Of a stretch of DNA of 64,000 bases, positions 22,795-33,123 are shown piece after piece. The DNA is taken from contig NZ_ASJB01000093.1 in the NCBI RefSeq assembly GCF_000478275.1, positions 83,311-147,310 of the forward strand, in the 5' to 3' direction. Position 1 is the stretch's first letter. Each line of letters opens with the position of its first letter. The notes under the pieces are model-generated. The model did no database searches. It saw only the letters and a list, made by a program, of their open reading frames with translations, and was not told where the DNA came from. A program made the translations under genes and the position numbers. The stretch is from Amycolatopsis orientalis DSM 40040 = KCTC 9412. GTDB lineage: Bacteria > Actinomycetota > Actinomycetes > Mycobacteriales > Pseudonocardiaceae.

Positions 22795-23673
22795 TCAGAT
22801 TTCCGCGCGGCGCTTCAGGAGCATCTGGCGGCTGCGGTCCGGCGTCTCCGCGTCGACCGCGAGCATGTCGAGCGCCCGGCTGTACCGCTCGATCTCGTCG
22901 CGCTTGTCGATGTAGTGCGCGCCGGTCAGGCATTCGGTGTAGGCGATGTTCGGCAATTCCTCTTCCGCGAACCTGAGCAGCGAGAACGCGCTGTCCGCGG
23001 AGTAACCGCTGCGATCGAACGGGAGGATCTGCACCGAGATGTTCGGCTGCTGGATCATCTCCAGCAGGTAGTCGATCTGCCCCTTCAGGATCTCGCGATC
23101 GCCGATCGGCCGGTGGAGCACCGACTCGTCGAGCACCAGCCACAACCGCGGCGCGTCCGGCCGGGACAGCATCTTCTGCCGCCGCATGCGCAGCGCGACC
23201 CGGCGAAGGACCTGCTCATTGACCATGTCCGGACGGCCGTGGCTCATGATCGCCCGCGCGTAGGCCTCGGTCTGCAGCAGACCCGTGACGTACAGCGGCT
23301 CCCAGACCTGGATCCGGGCCGCCGCCTCTTCGAGTCCGACGAGGTCGTTGAACCAGCTCGGCATCAGGTCGCCGTAGCGGCGCCACCAGCCCGGCTCGTT
23401 CGACTCCTTGACCATGTCGAGGAACTGCTGCCGCTCGTCGGGGTCGGTCATCCCGTACATGGTCAGCAGGTCGGCGACGTCGCGTTCCTTGAACCCGACC
23501 CGGCCGAGTTCGAGACGGCTGATCTTCGATTCGGAACCCCGGATGCTGTAGCCGGCCTCCTGGCGCGTGATCCCGGCGTCCTCGCGCATCCGCCGGAGCT
23601 GTGAGCCGAGGATCATCCGGCGCGCGGTGGGACCCAGGGACTGCTCACCACCGGGCGGGTTGACCGCGTTCAT
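22795..23673 (-). CDS. XRE-family regulator with DUF5753 domain (WhiJ-like)
   Basis: A 292-residue protein. An XRE helix-turn-helix lies at about 20-75 (SQLRRMREDAGITRQEAGYSIRGSESKISRLELG). The DUF5753 ligand/partner domain covers about 105-285, with QVWEPLYVTGLLQTEAYARAIM and the typical DESVLHRPIG, PNISVQILPF pattern. These regulators work with small DUF397 proteins, here the next gene. The ATG at 23673 gives the usual length. It is divergent from a DUF574 methyltransferase; the 168-nt gap between them holds a 12-bp palindrome. Confidence 0.9.
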   Translation of the reverse strand: MNAVNPPGGEQSLGPTARRMILGSQLRRMREDAGITRQEAGYSIRGSESKISRLELGRVGFKERDVADLLTMYGMTDPDERQQFLDMVKESNEPGWWRRYGDLMPSWFNDLVGLEEAAARIQVWEPLYVTGLLQTEAYARAIMSHGRPDMVNEQVLRRVALRMRRQKMLSRPDAPRLWLVLDESVLHRPIGDREILKGQIDYLLEMIQQPNISVQILPFDRSGYSADSAFSLLRFAEEELPNIAYTECLTGAHYIDKRDEIERYSRALDMLAVDAETPDRSRQMLLKRRAEI

Positions 23674-23794
23674 CGACCGGGGACCTTTCGTACGCCAATA
23701 CTCACCAGGGATCAAAACCCGACTACTCAAAGTACACGTTTGGGCCTCGACACGACAGGCATGGCTCGGTTTACCGGTCGCGCACGTGGTTCTA

Positions 23795-23806
23795 CTCTAC
23801 GTAGAG
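23795..23806. promoter_or_regulatory. 12-bp perfect palindrome between XRE and methyltransferase genes
   Basis: CTCTACGTAGAG is a perfect palindrome 36 nt before the methyltransferase ATG and 122 nt before the XRE gene. It could be a binding site for the XRE regulator; no second copy was found in the window. Confidence 0.4.
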
Positions 23807-23841
23807 CCCGAGACTTCCGACACAGTTTTGTGAGGTTCAAG

Positions 23842-24675
23842 ATGCCCGACGCCCCGACCCGGACGGAACGAGTGCCTGTGGGTGTCGACCCGACCCGGGC
23901 CAGCATCGCCCGGGTGTACGACGCCTTCCTCCTCGGCAAGGACAACTACGAGATCGACCGGGAGGTGCTGCGCAAGGTCCAGCAGGCCGCTCCCGAAGCG
24001 CAGGACCTGGCGACCGAGAACCGCGGCTTCCTGATCCGGTCGTGCCGGTTCCTCGCCAGCCAGACGGGCATCACCCAGTTCCTCGACCTCGGATCCGGCC
24101 TCCCGACCGCGGAGAACACGCACCAGGTCGTGCAGCGGATCAACCCGGAGATCAAGGTCGTCTACGTCGACAACGACCCGGTCGTACTCGCGCACGGGCG
24201 CGCCCTGCTCGAAGAGAACGAGAACACGCACTTCGTCTCGGACGACATCTTCGAGCCGGAGCGGATCCTGGAGAACCCGGACATCCAGCGGCACATCGAC
24301 TTCACGCAGCCGATCGCGTTGCTGCAGCTCGGGACCCTGCACCACTACAACGGGCCGCACGAAGCGCCCGCGCAGATCATGAAGAAGTACATCGACGCGC
24401 TGCCGTCGGGTTCGTACGTGGCGATCTCGCACTTCTCCGACCCGCAGGACGAGCTGTCCGAGGTCGCCCGCAAGATGGAGGACTTCTTCCTCCACAGCCC
24501 GATGGGCTCGGGCACCTTCCGCACCAAGGCCGAGATCGAGGAGCTGTTCCACGACCTCGAGATGGTCGAGCCCGGCGTCACCCTGTGCGCCGACTGGTGG
24601 CCGGACGGCCCGCGGATCAAGGAGCTGAACACGGCTCAGCGGACGATCTCGGGCGGCGTCGGCCGCAAGAAGTAA
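23842..24675 (+). CDS. DUF574 SAM-dependent methyltransferase (first of two in the window)
   Basis: A 277-residue protein of the PF04672/DUF574 family. Hallmarks are PTRASIARVYDAFLLGKDNYEIDREV at the N-terminus, the SAM loop FLDLGSGLPTAENTHQVVQ, VVYVDNDPVVLAHGRALL and the C-terminal WWPDGPR. ATG at 23842 with GAGG 6 nt upstream. The substrate of this actinobacterial family is unknown. It is divergent from the XRE/DUF397 unit, a common association. A 57-nt hairpin follows. A second copy is at 59191-60018. Confidence 0.9.
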   Translation: MPDAPTRTERVPVGVDPTRASIARVYDAFLLGKDNYEIDREVLRKVQQAAPEAQDLATENRGFLIRSCRFLASQTGITQFLDLGSGLPTAENTHQVVQRINPEIKVVYVDNDPVVLAHGRALLEENENTHFVSDDIFEPERILENPDIQRHIDFTQPIALLQLGTLHHYNGPHEAPAQIMKKYIDALPSGSYVAISHFSDPQDELSEVARKMEDFFLHSPMGSGTFRTKAEIEELFHDLEMVEPGVTLCADWWPDGPRIKELNTAQRTISGGVGRKK

Positions 24676-24695
24676 GGCTCCGCCCCCTCGCGTGC

Positions 24696-24752
24696 GTGCA
24701 ATGAAAGGACCTTTCCTTGCAAATTTCGCAAGGAAAGGACCTTTCATTGCAC
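24696..24752. terminator. 25-bp perfect palindrome at a convergent junction
   Basis: Two 25-nt arms containing CAATGAAAGGACCTTTCC flank AAATTTC. It lies between the ends of the methyltransferase and sterol-carrier genes and can act on both strands. The arms carry the AAGG/CCTT core seen in other palindromes here. Confidence 0.75.
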
Positions 24753-24765
24753 GCGGGGACGGGGT

Positions 24766-25146
24766 TCAGAGCCGGACCAGCGGCAGCCAGCGGGCCAGGT
24801 CGGCCCGGCTCCCGGAGGCGGTGACCCGCCCCGATTCGACGGCGTCGGCCCAGGCGAGCAGGCCGGTCGCCAGTTCCAGCCACGTGCGCGGATCCGTTTC
24901 GACGACGTTCGGCGGCGTCCCGCGCGTATGCCGCAATCCTTCGACACACTGCACCGCCGCGAACGGCGGCACCCGCACTTCGACACTCTTCCCCGGGGCG
25001 TCCGCGGCCAGCGTCCGCAGGCTCAGGCGGACCGCCGCGGCCAGCTCGGGACGGGCCGGATCCGGAGCGGATCCGCTCAACCAGGGGGAAATCGCCGTGA
25101 TCGCGGCACGTAACTCAGCGGGGTCGACCGAACGCGAAGAGGCCAT
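24766..25146 (-). CDS. Sterol-carrier family protein (Rv0807-like)
   Basis: A 126-residue protein with the bacterial SCP-orthologue pattern: ELAAAVRLSLRTLAADAPGKSVEVRVPPFAAVQC followed by NVVETDPRTWLELATGLLAWADAVESGRVTASGSRADLARWLPLV. The small hydrophobic-pocket fold is used in lipid or aromatic ligand binding. Its ligand is unknown. The orthologue Rv0807 lies beside purF in M. tuberculosis. TACTGT 6 nt before the ATG suggests a leaderless mRNA. Confidence 0.85.
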   Translation of the reverse strand: MASSRSVDPAELRAAITAISPWLSGSAPDPARPELAAAVRLSLRTLAADAPGKSVEVRVPPFAAVQCVEGLRHTRGTPPNVVETDPRTWLELATGLLAWADAVESGRVTASGSRADLARWLPLVRL

Positions 25147-25152
25147 GGGAGA

Positions 25153-25158
25153 ACAGTA
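25153..25158 (-). promoter_or_regulatory. -10 box, leaderless sterol-carrier transcript
   Basis: TACTGT ends 6 nt before the ATG at 25146. Its TA step is shared with a divergent TAGAGT box (25157-25162, plus strand), so the two promoters overlap back to back. Confidence 0.5.
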
Positions 25159-25205
25159 GAGTGAGCGCGAACAAACCTTCAGGCACCCGGAACGTGGGGA
25201 TGGCG

Positions 25206-25826
25206 ATGGCGCAGCGGGACGAGGCGGATCGGTCGGCGTCGAGCCTGGCGGGCAAGCGGAAACAGCGCAAGCCGAAGATCACCGAAGAGATGCGCGCCAA
25301 CGCCAAGGCCAATCCGAACAGCTGGCTGTACGTCATCGACGAGGCCTTCGATCCCGATGGCCCGGTGCCGTCCTGGGCGGTCGTCGGCGCGTACCCGGTG
25401 AACGGCACGGGCGAGATCGTCGAGGACTTCCACCCCAACGACCGCTACCGCCCCTCGCCCAAGGCGCTCGGTTTCCCGGAGCCGCGCAACGAGCTGGAGC
25501 AGTTGCTGCAGCTGGTGCGCACGAACCACCGCCCGGCCGCCGACCTGCCGCGGGTCTTCCTCGACTCGACGCTGTTCGTCTACGCCCTTTCGCCGGTCCA
25601 GCGCACGGTGATCGGCTTCCACAACACCGACGGCCAGGTGCTGGTGCCGGCGTACACGGCGAAGACGCTGGTTCCGAGCGAATGGCCGCACGCCCGCGCG
25701 GTGCTGGGCCGGGACATGGTCCCGTTGCTCGCCGGGCATCCGGTGGCGATCAATCCGCACGATCGCCTCACCGCGATCGTCCCCTCGGAGCACCTCGACA
25801 AAGCCCTTTCGGACGAGCGCCGCTAG
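25206..25826 (+). CDS. Type VII secretion system-associated protein
   Basis: A 206-residue soluble protein. The core SWLYVIDEAFDPDGPVPSWAVVGAYPVNGTGEIVEDFHPNDRYRPSPKALGFPEP and a C-terminal repeat-like half (VPAYTAKTLVPSEWPHARAVLG) fit the family annotated as associated with type VII secretion. No ESX core gene is nearby. The ATG at 25206 has GTGGGG 6 nt upstream and a TAGAGT -10 box at 25157. A GTG at 25161 would give 221 residues but overlaps that box. Confidence 0.68.
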   Translation: MAQRDEADRSASSLAGKRKQRKPKITEEMRANAKANPNSWLYVIDEAFDPDGPVPSWAVVGAYPVNGTGEIVEDFHPNDRYRPSPKALGFPEPRNELEQLLQLVRTNHRPAADLPRVFLDSTLFVYALSPVQRTVIGFHNTDGQVLVPAYTAKTLVPSEWPHARAVLGRDMVPLLAGHPVAINPHDRLTAIVPSEHLDKALSDERR

Positions 25827-25931
25827 GGGCTCGATTAACCCACTCGGCCCAATATTCCGCCGTCGAACGCAACTCTTTCGGGTGATGTTCGAGTCGCTGA
25901 TTCCCTTTCCGCGGGGGATCGTGGCGACGTG

Positions 25932-26747
25932 ATGAGTCGCAGAGTGTGTTCGAAAGGCTGGGGGGCCGTCCTCGCGGCGGGGGTCTTGCTGCTCGCGCAG
26001 ACCCCCGCCGCGGCACAGGAAGCCAGGCCCAGATACGACGGGGCCGAGGAGCATTACGCCGGCTCGCAGATCGCGTTGCACGAAGGCGTCGACGCCGTGC
26101 TCGGCCCGCTTTACGGCGGCGAGGCGCAGACCCTCGGCCACGACGTCAGCGGACATCAGGGCGACGTCGACTGGCCGGGTGCGGCCAGGACCGGCGCGAA
26201 ATTCGTCTACGTGAAGGCGACCGAGGGCACGGGTTTCGTCAATCCCCGGTTTCTTCAGCAGTACAACGGTTCCTACGGTGTCGGCCTGATCCGCGGGTCG
26301 TACCACTTCGCGCGGCCCGACATCTCGGACGGCGCTTCGCAGGCGCACTACTTCGTCGACCACGGCGGCGGCTGGTCCGGCGACGGCAAGACGCTGCCGG
26401 GCGCGCTCGACGTCGAGTACAACCCGTACGGCGAAACCTGTTACGGCAAGACGCCCGCCCAGATGGTGGCGTGGATGGCGTCGTTCGCGGAGACCTATCT
26501 GTGGCGGACCGGACGGCATCCGGCGATCTACACGTCGACGAGCTGGTGGAAGCGCTGTACCGGCAACAGCAACGTGTTCTGGCAGAACCCGCTCTGGCTC
26601 GCGCGCTACAACACCGAGATCGGTGAGCTGCCCGCCAGCTGGAAGACCCAGACGATCTGGCAGTTCTCGAACAAGGGCAGCCTGCCCGGCGACCAGAACT
26701 GGTTCAACGGCACGGAAGATCGAGTGCGCGCTCTGTCACAGGGCTGA
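25932..26747 (+). CDS. Secreted GH25 lysozyme (N-acetylmuramidase), copy 1
   Basis: A 271-residue protein with a signal peptide (about 1-28, cleavage near AAAQ) and a GH25 domain from about residue 68: GHDVSGHQGDVDW with the catalytic-type Asp, FVYVKATEGTGF, YHFARPDIS and ALDVEYNPYG with the Asp-x-Glu pair. It should cleave the beta-1,4 bond between MurNAc and GlcNAc outside the cell. The ATG at 25932 is preferred over the GTG directly before it. A paralogue follows 185 nt downstream, so the genes look like a tandem duplication. Confidence 0.92.
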   Translation: MSRRVCSKGWGAVLAAGVLLLAQTPAAAQEARPRYDGAEEHYAGSQIALHEGVDAVLGPLYGGEAQTLGHDVSGHQGDVDWPGAARTGAKFVYVKATEGTGFVNPRFLQQYNGSYGVGLIRGSYHFARPDISDGASQAHYFVDHGGGWSGDGKTLPGALDVEYNPYGETCYGKTPAQMVAWMASFAETYLWRTGRHPAIYTSTSWWKRCTGNSNVFWQNPLWLARYNTEIGELPASWKTQTIWQFSNKGSLPGDQNWFNGTEDRVRALSQG

Positions 26748-26932
26748 GCCCCTCACCTACGAGTGTTACAAGATCACAAATCACCACCAAGATGGAAATG
26801 AAAATCACCCACGTGTAGTACCAATTTCACGGAAGTTAGTGACAAACCCGACACCGTCGTCAACAATCGTGGCCGGACGGCTACCTGCAGTTAGTCGTCC
26901 TCAGCGAGGGTTATCCGTGAAGGGATTGTCGT

Positions 26933-27778
26933 ATGCGCACTTCCCGAAGAATCGCCATCGCCGTCGGCTCCGCGCTGCTCCTGCTCAGCAGCACGGTTCA
27001 GGCGTCGGCCGCCCCGTCCCCGGAGATCATGTCGATCGAACAGGATCTCCAGCGGAACGACCACACGATCGGATCGCAGATCCGGCGCGTGGAAGGCGAC
27101 ACCTCCACCCCGGAGTCCAAGGCCAAGGCCGCTCAGCCGCAGCCCGAAGCCGGGGTGCTCGCGACGGTCGCGGGCATGGACGTCGCCAGCTACCAGCAGA
27201 ACGTCGACTGGGCGTACTGGTGGGGACAGGGCAAGCGCTTCGTGTGGACGAAGGCCACCGAAGGCACTAGCTACAAGAACCCGTACTTCGCCCAGCAGTA
27301 CAACGGTTCCTACAACCAGGGCTTCATCCGCGGCGCGTACCACTTCGCGCTGCCCAACGTCTCCGGCGGCGCCGCGCAGGCGGACTTCTTCATCAACAAC
27401 GGCGGGGGCTGGTCCGGCGACGGCAAGACCCTGCCGGGTGCGCTCGACATGGAGTACAACCCGTACGGGGCCACCTGTTACGGCTTGAGCCAGGCGTCCA
27501 TGGGGGCATGGATCCGGGCGTTCCACGATCGCTACAAGGCGCGCACCGGCCGCTGGCCCGTCATCTACACCTCGACGAGCTGGTGGAGCACCTGCGTCGG
27601 CACGTCGCAGAACTTCGGTGGCACGGTCCCCCTGTGGATCGCGCGCTACGCGTCGACCGTGGGTTCCCTGCCCTACGGCTGGAGCTTCTACACCGTGTGG
27701 CAGTACACCTCGAGTCCGCTCGACCAGAACACCTTCAACGGCGCCTACGACCGTTTGCAGGCACTGGCCAACGGCTGA
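26933..27778 (+). CDS. Secreted GH25 lysozyme (N-acetylmuramidase), copy 2
   Basis: A 281-residue paralogue of the preceding gene. Signal peptide at about 1-27 (VQASAA), an 50-residue polar linker, then the GH25 domain: AGMDVASYQQNVDW, FVWTKATEGTSY, YHFALPNVSGG and ALDMEYNPYG. The segments GGGWSGDGKTLPGALD and IYTSTSWW are shared with copy 1. It has its own A/T-rich upstream region (26748-26932) with GAAGGGA before the ATG, so it is probably expressed separately. A GC-rich terminator follows. Confidence 0.92.
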   Translation: MRTSRRIAIAVGSALLLLSSTVQASAAPSPEIMSIEQDLQRNDHTIGSQIRRVEGDTSTPESKAKAAQPQPEAGVLATVAGMDVASYQQNVDWAYWWGQGKRFVWTKATEGTSYKNPYFAQQYNGSYNQGFIRGAYHFALPNVSGGAAQADFFINNGGGWSGDGKTLPGALDMEYNPYGATCYGLSQASMGAWIRAFHDRYKARTGRWPVIYTSTSWWSTCVGTSQNFGGTVPLWIARYASTVGSLPYGWSFYTVWQYTSSPLDQNTFNGAYDRLQALANG

Positions 27779-27798
27779 GCTGCGCATTTCGTGAAGAA

Positions 27799-27826
27799 GC
27801 GGCTCCCGGCCTCGGCCGGGAGCCGC
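27799..27826 (+). terminator. GC-rich hairpin after the second GH25 gene
   Basis: Arms GCGGCTCCCGGC and GCCGGGAGCCGC with a CTCG loop, 20 nt after the stop. Confidence 0.85.
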
Positions 27827-27953
27827 CCTCGCGCGCGAGGTACCTTCCGAGCAGAATGCCCCTGAGCTCCTGGCACGGGCGGATCCGGAACCGGTATCGG
27901 CCACCGTCCGTCTGATCTCCAGCCTCAGGCCCCAGTACGGAAGGCGAGACCCG

Positions 27954-28751
27954 ATGACCTACCCACCCCAGCCAGGCCAGCCCTACGGCCAGGACCCCCA
28001 GGGACAGCAGCCCGGCGGCTACCCGCAGCAGGGTGGATGGGACCAGACCCAGCAGTACGGTCAGCAGCCTCAGCAGGGCTGGGACCAGACCCAGCAGTAC
28101 CCGCAACAGCAGCAGGGCTGGGATCCGAACGCGCAGCAGCAGGGCTGGGACCCGAACAACCCGGGCTACCCGCAGGGTCACGGCGGCCCGCCCGCGCCGC
28201 CGCCGAAGAGCAAGACCGGGCTGATCATCGGGATCGTGATCGGCCTTGTCGTGCTGATCGCCTTCGGTGTCACCGGTTTCGTCGCGCCGGGCTTCCTGCT
28301 GAGCAAGGACGAAGGGAACAACACCGCCGCGCCGCCGCCGGCGTCGTCGTCCGGCAACGCGCCGACCGAAGCGCCGAAGAGCAGCAGCCCGAAGTCGAGC
28401 GCGCCCAAGAGCAGCCCCAAGAGCACCGAAAGCGGTGGCAGCGGCTCCGAAGGCAACCCGAAGGGCGTCCAGAGCCTCAAGGACTTCATGGCCAAGGTGA
28501 GCGCCGGTGACAAGGCGGGTGCGCTGTCGCTGGTCTGCGAGGACATGAAGGCGACCATGGGCGACTCGATCGACATCATGGCACCGGCGCCGTCGCAGCT
28601 GGAGATCACCAAGACCTCCGGCATCGGCGACGGTTTCGTCAGCGGCGACATCGAGGGCACCGTCAAGGGCAAGAAGGTGAGTGGTTCGGGGATCGCTTCG
28701 GACGACAACCCGGACAAGTCCTTCTGCGTCCGCAACTTCTTCGTATTCTGA
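27954..28751 (+). CDS. Q/P/G-rich N-terminus single-pass membrane protein
   Basis: A 265-residue protein. Residues 1-80 are a low-complexity cytoplasmic region of Q/P/G/Y with repeats of the type GWDQTQQY and QQGWDPN. A membrane helix follows at about 87-110 (TGLIIGIVIGLVVLIAFGVTG), then a Ser/Pro/Lys linker (about 125-165) and an extracellular domain of about 90 residues with two Cys (LVCEDM, FCVRNF). The layout and the VTGFVAPGF sequence after the helix resemble the protein at 37682-38470. Function unknown. It lies 4 nt before the next gene. Confidence 0.8.
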   Translation: MTYPPQPGQPYGQDPQGQQPGGYPQQGGWDQTQQYGQQPQQGWDQTQQYPQQQQGWDPNAQQQGWDPNNPGYPQGHGGPPAPPPKSKTGLIIGIVIGLVVLIAFGVTGFVAPGFLLSKDEGNNTAAPPPASSSGNAPTEAPKSSSPKSSAPKSSPKSTESGGSGSEGNPKGVQSLKDFMAKVSAGDKAGALSLVCEDMKATMGDSIDIMAPAPSQLEITKTSGIGDGFVSGDIEGTVKGKKVSGSGIASDDNPDKSFCVRNFFVF

Positions 28752-28755
28752 GCAG

Positions 28756-29865
28756 ATGAGGCGGATGCTCCGCTCCCCCCTGCTCTGGACGTTCGTGGTC
28801 TCGCTCGTCCTCCTGCTCGCCGTCGGCGGCTGGTTGCTGACCGATCCGGCGACCAGCCGCAGCGAGGCGCTGAAGACCGGCGGTATCGCCGGTGGCGCGA
28901 TCGTCGCGCTCTACGCCTTGTGGCTCAACGACCGGCGGCGCCGCGTCGAGGAGCGGCGGCAGGAGATCGAGCGGCAGCGCCAGGAACTCGAACTGCGGCG
29001 GGCCGACCAGGACCGGGACCGGATCTCGGACGAACGGTTCGCGAAGGCCGTCGAACTGCTCGGGCACGACGCCGACCAGGTGCGGGTGGGGGCCCTGCAC
29101 GCGCTGGCCGGGCTGGCCCGGGGACGGGCGGTCTACACGCAGACGGTGCTGGACATCCTGTGCTCGTACCTGCGGCGGCCGTTCAAGCACCCGCGGTACG
29201 CGGACACGGCGAAGCTGCCGGGGAACACGCCTCCCAAGGAAGGCGAGGTGGCGGAGGACCAGGAACTCCAGGTGCGGCAGACCGCGCAACGGCTCATCGG
29301 CGAGCTGCTGCCCGCGGCCGATTCCGAGGGTACGCGCGGATACGACCTCGATCTGACCGGCGCGGTGCTGGAGTACCTCGATCTGTCGGACCGCAAGATC
29401 GGCAAGCTGCTGCTCCGTTACGGCGGGCTGTACAACAGCACCAATCTGTCCGGCTGTGTGTTCCTGGGACCGGTGTACCTGACCGGCGCGGGCACGAAGG
29501 AGGACAAACGCATCGGCTTCTTCCGTTGCCGTGGAGCCAAGTTCACCCAGCGGGCTTGGTTCAGCGGAGTGCAGTTCTCCGAGGACGTCGAGTTCGACGG
29601 CACGGTGTTCGCGGGCGAGACGTCCTTTAAGGACAGTGTCTTCGCGAAGAACGCCGTCTTCACCGGAGCGGAGTTCGGGAAGACGCTGGATCTGCGCCGT
29701 GCGCGGTTCGAAGGCTTCAGCGACCTGAAGTTCCGCAAGGCACCGGTTTCCGTGTCGTTCTACAACACGACGGTGGAACCGGAGCGGGATCACGAACTCC
29801 CGGCGGGCTGGGTCGTCGAGACCCTGCCCGACGGCCGTGCCCGGCTGACGGTGAAGAACGGATGA
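28756..29865 (+). CDS. Membrane-anchored pentapeptide-repeat-type protein, copy 1
   Basis: A 369-residue protein with two N-terminal membrane segments (about 8-27 and 39-56), a charged helix LNDRRRRVEERRQEIERQRQ and the block ISDERFAKAVELLGHDADQVRVGALHALAGLARG that usually precedes pentapeptide repeats in actinobacteria. The C-terminal part contains pentapeptide-like turns (AKFTQRAWFSGVQFSEDVEFDG, VFAKNAVFTGAEFGKTLDLRRARFEGF). Role unknown. The stop overlaps the start of its paralogue by 4 nt, so the pair is translationally coupled. Confidence 0.82.
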   Translation: MRRMLRSPLLWTFVVSLVLLLAVGGWLLTDPATSRSEALKTGGIAGGAIVALYALWLNDRRRRVEERRQEIERQRQELELRRADQDRDRISDERFAKAVELLGHDADQVRVGALHALAGLARGRAVYTQTVLDILCSYLRRPFKHPRYADTAKLPGNTPPKEGEVAEDQELQVRQTAQRLIGELLPAADSEGTRGYDLDLTGAVLEYLDLSDRKIGKLLLRYGGLYNSTNLSGCVFLGPVYLTGAGTKEDKRIGFFRCRGAKFTQRAWFSGVQFSEDVEFDGTVFAGETSFKDSVFAKNAVFTGAEFGKTLDLRRARFEGFSDLKFRKAPVSVSFYNTTVEPERDHELPAGWVVETLPDGRARLTVKNG

Positions 29866-30689
29866 GGCGGCTGCTCGGATCGCCGCTGTTGTGGACGCTG
29901 TTGTCCTCGGTCGTGGTGCTGGTCGGGGTCACCGCCTGGCTGCTCACGGATCGCGCGACCAGCCGCGGTGACGCGCTGAAGACCGGCGCGCTCGCCGGCG
30001 GGGCGATCGCCGCGCTCTACGGGCTTTGGCTCAACGACAGGCGAAGGCGGACCGAGGAGGACAGGCACGAGATCGAGCGCAGCCGGATCTCGGACGAACG
30101 CTTCGCCAAGTCGATCGAGCTGCTGGGCAACGAGGCCGATCAGGTCCGCGTCGGCGCGATGCATTCGCTGGCCGGCCTGGCCAGGACGCGGCCGGAGTAC
30201 CGGCAGACGGTGCTCGACGTGTTGTGCGCGTACCTGCGGCGGCCGTTCGACCATCCGAAGTTCAGCCCCGCCGAAGACTGGAAAGACCCCGAACGCAAGG
30301 CCGGGGCCGAGCGGGAACGGCTGGTCCGTCGCGCGGCCGAACGGCTGATCCGCGACATCCTCCCGCACAGCGGGACCACCGGGCCGACGTTGTCGCTCAA
30401 CCTCAGCGACGCCCGGCTCGACAAACTCGAGCTGCTCGGCAGGCGAGTCGGCTGGTTCGGCGCGGATCGCAGCGAAGTGCTGACGCATCTCGACCTCACC
30501 GACGCCGAACTCGCGGGGAAGTTCTCGCTCAGGAACGTGACGATCCACGGCAGGTTCGACGTCACCAGGGCCGAGTTCAAGCGGAACGTCCTGCTGGACA
30601 ACCTCGTCGTCGAGACGCCTGTCGACCTCGGCGCGGCCACCTTCGCGGAGCCGCCGTCGCTGGAGGGGGCCGAGTTCGCGGACTCGTGA
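29862..30689 (+). CDS. Membrane-anchored pentapeptide-repeat-type protein, copy 2
   Basis: A 275-residue paralogue of the previous protein. It repeats the two N-terminal membrane segments (SPLLWTLLSSVVVLVGV, TGALAGGAIAALYGLW), the LNDRRRRTEEDRHEIE helix and ISDERFAKSIELLGNEADQVRVGAMHSLAGLA. The repeat part is shorter and more divergent (LTDAELAGKFSLRNVTIHGRFDVTRAEFKRNVLL). Tandem duplication with loss of about 90 C-terminal residues is likely. The stop codon lies inside the arm of the following palindrome. Confidence 0.82.
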   Translation: MRRLLGSPLLWTLLSSVVVLVGVTAWLLTDRATSRGDALKTGALAGGAIAALYGLWLNDRRRRTEEDRHEIERSRISDERFAKSIELLGNEADQVRVGAMHSLAGLARTRPEYRQTVLDVLCAYLRRPFDHPKFSPAEDWKDPERKAGAERERLVRRAAERLIRDILPHSGTTGPTLSLNLSDARLDKLELLGRRVGWFGADRSEVLTHLDLTDAELAGKFSLRNVTIHGRFDVTRAEFKRNVLLDNLVVETPVDLGAATFAEPPSLEGAEFADS

Positions 30690-30726
30690 GTGGTAATGAC
30701 GGTTAGAACCGTCATTACCACTCACG
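30685..30726. terminator. GTGAGTGG palindrome, copy 1 (convergent junction)
   Basis: Two perfect 20-nt arms (CGTGAGTGGTAATGACGGTT and its complement) flank AG. It lies between the pentapeptide gene and purL, whose ends converge, and includes the stop codon of the former. Confidence 0.8.
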
Positions 30727-30733
30727 ACAGCCC

Positions 30734-33052
<2,319 letters not shown>

Positions 33053-33059
33053 GGCCTTA

Positions 33060-33065
33060 AGAGTA
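33060..33065 (-). promoter_or_regulatory. -10 box, leaderless purL transcript
   Basis: TACTCT is followed by 7 nt and the GTG at 33052; no Shine-Dalgarno sequence is visible. Confidence 0.45.
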
Positions 33066-33123
33066 GGCGAGCGGATAGGGCGGCTCGCGGTCGCCCACGG
33101 ATAAATCGGTCGCGCCGACGGTA

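Noticed and set aside
26748..26932. c-di-AMP (ydaO-type) riboswitch before the second GH25 gene
   Set aside because: Such riboswitches often precede cell-wall hydrolase genes in actinomycetes, but the conserved core elements could not be found; the region is just A/T-rich.
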